Origin: an uncultured Prevotellaceae bacterium
Lineage (GTDB): Bacteria > Bacteroidota > Bacteroidia > Bacteroidales > Bacteroidaceae
Assembly (NCBI GenBank): GCA_900316645.1
Contig: ONDP01000001.1
Coordinates: forward strand, 124,001-188,000
Length of the DNA: 64,000 nt
Reading direction: 5' to 3'
Part shown: positions 54,915 to 61,504 of the stretch, piece by piece
Position numbering within the stretch: the stretch's first letter is position 1
Layout: each line of letters starts with the position of its first letter
The notes under the pieces: generated by a model
The model's database searches: none
What the model saw: only the letters and a program-made list of their open reading frames with translations
Told to the model about the DNA's origin: nothing
Made by a program: the position numbers and the translations under genes

Positions 54915-55472
54915 TTACGGCTTCCATTCTATGTTTTTTAACCAAGGAACGTCTTTTTTCTGTGTTTCATTGGCTATTGGATCTAATGCCGTTGACTGTT
55001 TCAAGCACACTGCCATCTGTGGTAATGGTGCAAAAGATGCCACATAAGGTTGTTGGGGAAGTGCGAGGTGTAAAGCCACGTCGATTTTGCGCCATCTGAC
55101 GGAATAGGCAGCTATCCTACTCTCTGGCGCATCCTTGCCATAGGTTGTAATCACACACACCACCTGGTTGCAGCTGTCAACAGGGTTGCTGACCGGCATC
55201 AGCTGCATCTGAACGAGTTTTGCAGCACTTGCCTGCAACGTGAGGGTGGTATCTGTGAGTGTCAGCATCTCACTTTTCCCTCCCAGTTCGTTGGCAACAC
55301 CAGCCTTCATTCCCGAATCAAGGAAATCGATGAAATCCAGTCGGTTGTTTGCCGTCAGATAAGGCAGAAGACTGTCTGGCATCTGAAGAAACACGTCCCG
55401 CATCTTCGTCTGCGCCTCACATGGAGACAGCAGCGAAGACATCAGGAAACAAACAATCAAAAATCTCTTCAT
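54915..55472 (-). CDS. DUF3256 family exported protein
   Basis: 185 aa with a signal peptide (cleavage near CEAQ, residue 21). The mature part starts KMRDVFLQMPDSLLPYLTANN and has NRLDFIDFLDSGM and LGGKSEML, matching the Bacteroidales DUF3256 family from memory. Function unknown; probably periplasmic. It follows the phenylacetate-CoA ligase gene after 12 bp and is likely cotranscribed with it. Confidence 0.8.
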   Translation of the reverse strand: MKRFLIVCFLMSSLLSPCEAQTKMRDVFLQMPDSLLPYLTANNRLDFIDFLDSGMKAGVANELGGKSEMLTLTDTTLTLQASAAKLVQMQLMPVSNPVDSCNQVVCVITTYGKDAPESRIAAYSVRWRKIDVALHLALPQQPYVASFAPLPQMAVCLKQSTALDPIANETQKKDVPWLKNIEWKP

Positions 55473-55484
55473 ACATTATACTAT

Positions 55485-56792
55485 TTATCCACGTCCAGGA
55501 CGGAGGTCTTTTACGCGGACAGCCTTACCCTCGCTGACAGGCAGCGAACCTTTCTTAACCAGTTTCACACGGGGAGTGAGCAGAATCTCATCCTTCAGTG
55601 CACGCTGAATGTCGCGTGTCATCTTCTGTAATTCGGGATATACATCAGTATTCAGTCCGTCCAACTCTACCTCAACAGTCATGATATCGTTATCGGCCTC
55701 GGTATCGAGGGTGATGAGATAGTTGCTGCCCAAGCCAGGATACTGAACGAGAATCTTCTCGACCTGCATGGGGAATACGTTAACGCCCTTGATGATAAAC
55801 ATATCGTCAGTACGTCCCTTGATACGGTCTATGCGGCGATGGGTGCGTCCACATGGGCACTCACCTGGAATAATACGGGTAAGGTCGCGAGTACGATAGC
55901 GCAGAATAGGCATCATCGTACGATCAAGTGTGGTAAGTATCATCTCACCAATCTCACCGTCAGGCACTGGTTCCAATGTATCAGGATCAACAATCTCAAG
56001 AATATAATTGTCTTCCCAGAGGTGCATACCATTCTGTTCCTGACATTCGAAAGCCACACCGGGACCGTTCATCTCCGTCATACCGAACGAGTTATAGGCC
56101 TTCACACCCAACAGTCGCTCTATACGCTTACGCTGCTCTTCGGTATGGGGTTCTGCTCCGATAAAGAGTGTGCGGAGCTTGGTGGAACGAGGGTCGACAC
56201 CCTCTTCCTGGAACACCTCTGCCAGACGAATGGCATACGAGGGAATAGCGTGCAGACAGGTAGTGCCGAAGTCTTTGATAAACATAATCTGACGCTTCGA
56301 GTTACCCGCAGCTGCAGGTACTGTAGTAGCACCTAATTTCTCAGCACCATACTGGAATCCGAGTCCACCGGTGAACATACCGTAGCCGCTTGAGTTCTGG
56401 AACACGTCAGTATCACGGCATCCTACCATATACATGTCGCGGGCAATCATATTAGCCCATGAGTCAATATCGTGGCGCGAATAGGTAACCACTGTCGGGT
56501 GACCTGTCGTACCGCTTGTTGAGTGAATACGGATAGCATCCTTCATGTCGCCGCCAACTAATCCAAAGGGATAGTTATCGCGCAAGTCCTGCTTTGTGGT
56601 GAAAGGAATCTTGCGGATGTCAGCAATGGTCTGAATACTGTCGGGTGTGATACCCAGTTCGCCGAGACGCTTCTTATAGAAAGGCGACTTCAAGGCGATT
56701 TCAATCGACTGACGTAGTTTTTTAACTTGCAATGCCTCCAAGTCCTTGCGGGGCATTGTCTCTAATTCCGGTTGCCAATACTTGTTGTCCAT
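55485..56792 (-). CDS. paaK: Phenylacetate-CoA ligase
   Basis: Acyl-adenylate-forming enzyme activating phenylacetate or another aryl acid with ATP and CoA. 435 aa, usual for PaaK. AMP-binding loop STSGTTGHPT near residues 91-100; GAEPHTEEQR; SFGMTEMNGPG; the hinge region YRTRDLTRI; and the C-terminal domain beginning GRTDDMFIIKGVNVFP. In gut Bacteroidales such enzymes may act on arylacetates from amino-acid fermentation; no paa catabolic genes are nearby, so catabolism by the classical route is unlikely. Confidence 0.93.
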   Translation of the reverse strand: MDNKYWQPELETMPRKDLEALQVKKLRQSIEIALKSPFYKKRLGELGITPDSIQTIADIRKIPFTTKQDLRDNYPFGLVGGDMKDAIRIHSTSGTTGHPTVVTYSRHDIDSWANMIARDMYMVGCRDTDVFQNSSGYGMFTGGLGFQYGAEKLGATTVPAAAGNSKRQIMFIKDFGTTCLHAIPSYAIRLAEVFQEEGVDPRSTKLRTLFIGAEPHTEEQRKRIERLLGVKAYNSFGMTEMNGPGVAFECQEQNGMHLWEDNYILEIVDPDTLEPVPDGEIGEMILTTLDRTMMPILRYRTRDLTRIIPGECPCGRTHRRIDRIKGRTDDMFIIKGVNVFPMQVEKILVQYPGLGSNYLITLDTEADNDIMTVEVELDGLNTDVYPELQKMTRDIQRALKDEILLTPRVKLVKKGSLPVSEGKAVRVKDLRPGRG

Positions 56793-56809
56793 AATATTTC
56801 AGTTTTTTG

Positions 56810-57454
56810 TTATAATTTCAATGTTTCGTCATATTTCAAGGGCAGTTGCTTCCCGATACTGGTAGCAATGATGCCACATTCTGTTTTCTCCTTCACCTCG
56901 GCAATAATATCTGCCATCAGTTGGGCATTTGTATCGTCCAAATGCGAAATGGGCTCGTCAATCACCAAGAAATCAAAGGGTTGTGCCAAAGCACGGACAA
57001 ATGCCACACGCTGTTGCTGACCTTGTGAGAGAATGGCTGCCTTCACATTCCATTTCTCGGTTATACCCAACTGTGTAAACCAGCGCTTGATGTCGTCTTG
57101 AGTGATATGTCCTGTGAGCCGGTTCTTCACCTCCACATTCTCCCATGCTGTCAACTCAGGGAACAGACGCATTTCCTGAAAGAGCATACTGATGTGCTGC
57201 TGACGTATGTCCACCCACTGTTGAATGGAGAACGCACTGATGTCTGCTTCGTCAAAACAGATACTACCGGTGTAGTCGTGCCGATATCCTAACAGATAAC
57301 TGCAGAAGGTGCTCTTCCCCATTCCACTCTCAGCTTCTACAAGATAGGTGCGCCCTTTCCCGAACATTGCTTCTGTCTTCCAGACGTCAGACGTCAAGTC
57401 TTCACGCTGGGCAAAGACCTGAGGAACGACTTGATGGAGTGAAATCTGTTGCAT
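56810..57454 (-). CDS. Lone ABC-type ATPase with altered motifs
   Basis: 214 aa ABC ATPase. Walker A AESGMGKST at 41-49 (first Gly replaced by Ala). Q-loop Gln93 in LFQEMRLFPELTAWENV; signature LSQGQQQRV at 142-150; Walker B FLVIDEPISHLDD with Glu167. At the switch (H-loop) position the sequence is ATSIGKQ, with no His. No permease gene adjoins. It resembles LolD/FtsE-size ATPases. It could serve a permease encoded elsewhere or be a regulator; undetermined. It lies between paaK (17 bp) and rsmE (22 bp) on one strand. Confidence 0.82.
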   Translation of the reverse strand: MQQISLHQVVPQVFAQREDLTSDVWKTEAMFGKGRTYLVEAESGMGKSTFCSYLLGYRHDYTGSICFDEADISAFSIQQWVDIRQQHISMLFQEMRLFPELTAWENVEVKNRLTGHITQDDIKRWFTQLGITEKWNVKAAILSQGQQQRVAFVRALAQPFDFLVIDEPISHLDDTNAQLMADIIAEVKEKTECGIIATSIGKQLPLKYDETLKL

Positions 57455-57476
57455 ACCTTATTTATAATATATAGTG

Positions 57477-58193
57477 TTATTTACTCAATTGTGTCATCAT
57501 TACTGCCGACAGTCCTGCTGTCTCTGTTCTAAGGCGACTCGTACCAAGATGAACCGACTGCCAACCACAACTTATCGCTTCGCGCACCTCGTCAATCGAG
57601 AAATCGCCTTCTGGACCAATCATCACAGTGACCGTTTCTTCAGGAGCCTGTTGCTGCAGTGCGGCAAACAGACCGATGCGAGGTATCTCGTCATAGCAAT
57701 GGGCGATATATTTCACCCCTTGTCGCTCTTGGTGGATAAATTCCTTAAAAGACTGCATATCGTGCAATTGTGTAGCCCAGGCCTTGCGACTCTGCTTCAT
57801 AGCCGATACAGCAATTTTCTCCAGACGAGGCAGTTTCACCACTCGCCGTTCAGAGAACTTACAGTCAAGAAACGATATCTCATCGACCCCAATCTCAACA
57901 GCCTTCTCAATCATCCACTCCATACGCTCAATGAGTTTCGTTGGCGCAATAGCCAGATGGATATGTCCCTTCCAAGGACGCTCCTGAGGCATCGACTCCA
58001 TCATCTCATAGGTACAGTGATGATTCGAGGCCAATGCAACGGTGGCACGATAGAAGGTACCCTGTCCGTCCATCAGCATCATCTCGTCGCCGGCAACAAG
58101 ACGCAACACCTTCACAGCGTGTGAGGCTTCGTCGGCTGGCAACTCATGTGCCATAGCAGCATCGGGTACATAGAAATATCTCGTTTCCTTCAT
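57477..58193 (-). CDS. rsmE: 16S rRNA m3U1498 methyltransferase
   Basis: SPOUT methyltransferase for uridine 1498 of 16S rRNA. 238 aa. N-terminal PUA-like domain (HAVKVLRLVAGDEM, then MDGQGTFYRA); the knotted SAM site near the C-terminus has MIGPEGDFSIDEV and HLGTSRLRTETAGL. ATG 58193 gives the usual MKETRYFYVPD start, although the frame is open about 35 codons further, into the MFS gene. It starts 5 bp after the MFS gene stop. Confidence 0.94.
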   Translation of the reverse strand: MKETRYFYVPDAAMAHELPADEASHAVKVLRLVAGDEMMLMDGQGTFYRATVALASNHHCTYEMMESMPQERPWKGHIHLAIAPTKLIERMEWMIEKAVEIGVDEISFLDCKFSERRVVKLPRLEKIAVSAMKQSRKAWATQLHDMQSFKEFIHQERQGVKYIAHCYDEIPRIGLFAALQQQAPEETVTVMIGPEGDFSIDEVREAISCGWQSVHLGTSRLRTETAGLSAVMMTQLSK

Positions 58194-58198
58194 CTCTC

Positions 58199-59446
58199 TT
58201 ATAATATAACTTCTTCCCGCTTCGGACGGAATATGACAGCAAAAGCCACCATCACCACGAAGGCATAGGCAGCAAAGATATACCAGCACGTCGTCCATTC
58301 CACAACACCGTTTTCGGTATGGGCATTAACAACGGCTTGAGCTATGAGTGAGCCTATAGTGGCACCAAATCCATTAGTCATCAGCATCAGCAGACCTTGA
58401 GAACTGGAACGATGTTGAGGATCAACCGACTTATCGACAAACATCGAACCGCTGATATTGAAGAAATCGAAAGCAATGCCGTAAACGATCATAGACAGTA
58501 CTAGCAACCACACACCGTTGCCGGGATTTCCCAGTCCGAGGAACAAGAATCGCAACACCCATGCCAGCATAGCAATCAGCATCACGTTCTTAATACCATA
58601 ACGACGCATAAAGAATGGTATCAGCAGAAGACAGAAAGTCTCACTCATCTGCGACATTGAGTAGAGCACCACCGGATATTTCACCCCGAAAGCGTCAGCA
58701 TATTGCGGCATTGTCTGGAAGTGGTCGATAAACGTGGTGGCAAAGCCGTTGGTGATATGCAGACACACACCCAGGAAGATGGCGAAAACGAAGAATATCG
58801 TCATCTTCTTCTGCTTGAACAGCGAGAAAGCCTGCAGACCAAAGGCATCAACCAACGTTTTCTTCTCTCCACTCCGGTTAACAGGACAAGCCGGCAGCGT
58901 CAGCGCATAAAGAAACAGCACAAGACTCAGAAAACCACTCAACGCAAACTGATTCTGGTTCTGCTCGAAATTCAATATGTCAACCAACCACATCGTCGCT
59001 ATGAAACCTATCGTGCCAAACACTCGGATACGCGGGAAATCCTTGACAATATCTATTCCTGCCCGCGTCATGATGCTATATGTAACGGAATATGACAGTG
59101 CCAGCGAGGGCATATAGAAAGCCACACTGGCAGCATAGAGGGAAAACAGAATACTGAAGTCCACCTGCGTCCCATACGTTTGTCCATACCAGGCTACCAA
59201 TAACATGAAAGAGCCTGCCATCAAATGACAGAAACCATAGAGACGCTGAGCCGGAATCCAACGGTCCGCCACTATACCCATCAATGCCGGCATAAAGAGC
59301 GACACAAAACCTTGAACAGCAAAGAAAGAACCGATATGACTCCCCAGCCCTACCTTGCTGAAGTATATCCCCATGCAAGTGAGGTAGGCGCCCCATACAG
59401 CAAACTGCATGAAACTCATGATTGCCAATCGTACTTTCAGATTCAT
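58199..59446 (-). CDS. Nucleoside:H+ symporter-type MFS transporter
   Basis: 415 aa with 12 predicted helices. The N-terminus MNLKVRLAIMSFMQFAVWGAYL and the loop KDFPRIRVFGTIGFI are hallmarks of the NupG/XapB nucleoside symporter group; SGSMFVDKSVDPQHRSSSQGL in the second half also fits. Likely imports nucleosides with protons. Cotranscribed with rsmE (5-bp gap). Confidence 0.87.
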   Translation of the reverse strand: MNLKVRLAIMSFMQFAVWGAYLTCMGIYFSKVGLGSHIGSFFAVQGFVSLFMPALMGIVADRWIPAQRLYGFCHLMAGSFMLLVAWYGQTYGTQVDFSILFSLYAASVAFYMPSLALSYSVTYSIMTRAGIDIVKDFPRIRVFGTIGFIATMWLVDILNFEQNQNQFALSGFLSLVLFLYALTLPACPVNRSGEKKTLVDAFGLQAFSLFKQKKMTIFFVFAIFLGVCLHITNGFATTFIDHFQTMPQYADAFGVKYPVVLYSMSQMSETFCLLLIPFFMRRYGIKNVMLIAMLAWVLRFLFLGLGNPGNGVWLLVLSMIVYGIAFDFFNISGSMFVDKSVDPQHRSSSQGLLMLMTNGFGATIGSLIAQAVVNAHTENGVVEWTTCWYIFAAYAFVVMVAFAVIFRPKREEVIL

Positions 59447-59461
59447 CTTCTTGGTTTTTGT

Positions 59462-59698
59462 TTATGTAATTGGTTCATTGTCTTTCCATAGGGTCAGTCG
59501 CCCATCCTCATCTTCGCGTAGGCTTAGCTGGCAGCTGGTCCATTCGGTGAATGGCAGTTCCCTTGTCAGCGGGTAGTAGTTTACGACGCTCCCCTGACTG
59601 ATCTCCACGACGTGTGGTGTCGCGAGCAACCCTTGCGGAGTCAGCAACTCTGCGCAGGCTATCCGCCTTACTGGCCTCGTTGGTTTTTGGTTCATCAT
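59462..59698 (-). CDS. Small conserved-looking protein overlapping the DUF4296 gene
   Basis: 78 aa (MMNQKPTRPVRRI...). The body ATPHVVEISQGSVVNYYPL, then LPFTEWTSC and LREDEDGRLTLWKDN, has alternating beta-strand character and looks like a genuine folded domain. Small proteins of this kind follow DUF4296/lspA in other Bacteroidales, as far as I recall. The first 191 bp lie inside the 3' end of the DUF4296 gene in another frame of the same strand. The last gene of the ileS cluster. Confidence 0.62.
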   Translation of the reverse strand: MMNQKPTRPVRRIACAELLTPQGLLATPHVVEISQGSVVNYYPLTRELPFTEWTSCQLSLREDEDGRLTLWKDNEPIT

Positions 59699-60473
59699 CC
59701 TTTTTCTTCTGGTGGAAACGTATCAACTGTATCTGACTGATAAACAGCATTTTTCGTACATCAGCTTCACGTTCATTATTGTTCAGGTAAATATATCCTC
59801 GAAGTTCTTTCAACCGTCCGTCACGATTCTGGGGAATACGCACTTGCGACTGTCCCGTAATGGTGATGTGGTTGACGGTTTGAGTGATACTGTCGCCCTC
59901 GTATTTCGCCAACAGACAGACCACAGCGTCGCGCGAACCGCTCTGATAGATGAAATCCGACATAAACTGGAACATGAAGGTGTCGCCTTTATAATAAGAG
60001 GTGTCTGCCTTCACATAGATATCGTATCGGTTCTGGGTGGGCTGTGGAATCAGCAGCAAATCCGTTTCATTCTGCCATACATTCGCTGTATCACCGGTAG
60101 AACTGTATTGTGAATACTTGTTCAAATCACCCACCGAGGCACCCAGTGCCTTAGCGTCTTCGTTCAAACGCTCCCTCACATCCTGGTAGATAGTCCTCAA
60201 CCTTTCGGCATGAGAATAGTAATACACCAGCGACGAGTCGAACTCTGCCTCCGTCACACCGTGCTTCTTCAGTACTGCCTGGAAATAGGCATTGCGATTG
60301 TAGCTGTTGTCAAAACCGCCCTGTCTGTTCTCGATGGCCATAGCCTGAGCCACATGATAGTCGTAGAGAATATCCTCTAAGTCCCCGGGCTGGATAAACT
60401 GCTTGGGAACGGTAGGCTTACAGCCTATCATAACTATCGTCAACAGGACAATAATCAGACTACTGTGCTTCAT
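59508..60473 (-). CDS. DUF4296 lipoprotein
   Basis: 321 aa. Lipoprotein signal with lipobox MIGC (lipidated Cys18). Residues about 25-115 match the DUF4296 domain (PGDLEDILYDYHVAQAMA and YYYSHAERLRTIYQDV). A beta-rich middle follows. The last 60 residues are Lys/Arg/Asp/Ser-rich low complexity and coincide with the out-of-frame overlap with the next gene. Function unknown, envelope-located. Its start overlaps the end of lspA, the signal peptidase that would process it. Confidence 0.85.
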   Translation of the reverse strand: MKHSSLIIVLLTIVMIGCKPTVPKQFIQPGDLEDILYDYHVAQAMAIENRQGGFDNSYNRNAYFQAVLKKHGVTEAEFDSSLVYYYSHAERLRTIYQDVRERLNEDAKALGASVGDLNKYSQYSSTGDTANVWQNETDLLLIPQPTQNRYDIYVKADTSYYKGDTFMFQFMSDFIYQSGSRDAVVCLLAKYEGDSITQTVNHITITGQSQVRIPQNRDGRLKELRGYIYLNNNEREADVRKMLFISQIQLIRFHQKKKDDEPKTNEASKADSLRRVADSARVARDTTRRGDQSGERRKLLPADKGTAIHRMDQLPAKPTRR

Positions 60474-61113
60474 CTTTTTTCGATTCCTTTTTGAGCGTTA
60501 TCTCCGCGATTTCATTGCGATAGAAAAGCAACAACAATACCACACCTACCGATATGGCAGAGTCGGCAAAGTTGAAGATAGGACTGAAGAATACGAACTG
60601 CTGTCCACCCAACATGGGCACCCAATCAGGATAGGTTGTCACTATTAGTGGGAAGTAGAACATATCCACCACCTTACCCATCAGGAAGGGGGCATAGCCC
60701 GTCCCGAAAGGCACAAAGTATGACGTGTAGAACTCCGACGAGGCATTGAATATCAACCCATAGAACATGGAGTCGAAGATATTACCTGCTGCACCGGCCA
60801 TCACCATCGACAGGCAGACTAAATAGCCCCAGCGGGCTTTCTTTCTCACCTGTTTGGCTATATAACAGCCCAATATGGCAACGGCTACCACTCGGAATAG
60901 CGACAACACGAGCTTTGAACCTATCTCCATGCCGTAGGCCATTCCGTTGTTTTCGATAAACACTATCTTAAACCACGAAAAGACCTCTATCTGCTCATGG
61001 AGCGTCATATTGGTCTTTACCCAAATCTTGATAATCTGGTCTATAACGAGGATGACCGTCACTACAGCAACAGCCATCCATCCGCGTTTTACAATTTCCG
61101 TGTCTCGTCTCAC
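60460..61113 (-). CDS. lspA: Lipoprotein signal peptidase II
   Basis: Membrane aspartyl protease that removes signal peptides from prolipoproteins. 217 aa from GTG 61113, longer than the E. coli enzyme because of Bacteroidetes insertions between helices. Four helices; catalytic Asp in AAGNIFDSMFYG and in FNFADSAISVG; VIDQIIKIWVK in helix 1. GTG 61113 follows the dksA-like stop by 4 bp; the frame is open further upstream but would run through that gene. 14-bp overlap with the DUF4296 lipoprotein gene. Confidence 0.92.
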   Translation of the reverse strand: MRRDTEIVKRGWMAVAVVTVILVIDQIIKIWVKTNMTLHEQIEVFSWFKIVFIENNGMAYGMEIGSKLVLSLFRVVAVAILGCYIAKQVRKKARWGYLVCLSMVMAGAAGNIFDSMFYGLIFNASSEFYTSYFVPFGTGYAPFLMGKVVDMFYFPLIVTTYPDWVPMLGGQQFVFFSPIFNFADSAISVGVVLLLLFYRNEIAEITLKKESKKDEAQ

Positions 61114-61117
61114 CTTT

Positions 61118-61498
61118 TTACTTCTTCCCTGACATCTTCGACTCCACACTCAGCGTAGCATGAGGTACGGCGCGCAGACGCTCCTTCGGAATCAGTTTTC
61201 CTGTGATACGGTCAATACCGTATGTCTTGTTCTCTATACGTACCAAGGCTGCCTTCAGTCCCTGAATGAATTTCTGCTGGCGCGAAGCCATCTGAATCAG
61301 CTCTTCCTTCGACTGGGTAGCACTACCCTCTTCCAAAGCCTTATACGTAGGCGATGTATCATCAACGTCGTTAGAGTCTTTGTTCATCAAGATACTCATC
61401 ATCTGGTCGTAGTCACGTTTGGCCAAAGCCAGTTTCTCGTTGATAATCTGGCGAAACTCTTCGAGTTCCTCGTCAGAATAGCGTGTCTTTTCTGCCAT
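61118..61498 (-). CDS. DksA/TraR-family protein lacking zinc-finger cysteines
   Basis: 126 aa. N-terminal coiled coil (about residues 8-85: ELEEFRQIINEKLALAKRDY, then the DVDDTSPT tip region) and a C-terminal globular part aligned to the DksA zinc finger: YGIDRITGKLIPKERLRAVP and HATLSVESK. All four cysteines of the canonical C4 finger are absent. Probably still binds the RNA polymerase secondary channel like DksA; effects on ppGpp response are unknown. Located between ileS (6-bp gap) and lspA. Confidence 0.88.
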   Translation of the reverse strand: MAEKTRYSDEELEEFRQIINEKLALAKRDYDQMMSILMNKDSNDVDDTSPTYKALEEGSATQSKEELIQMASRQQKFIQGLKAALVRIENKTYGIDRITGKLIPKERLRAVPHATLSVESKMSGKK

Positions 61499-61504
61499 AA
61501 TCTT

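Noticed and set aside
55485..56792. Aerobic phenylacetate degradation cluster
   Set aside because: Only the ligase is present; no epoxidase or downstream paa genes are in the window.
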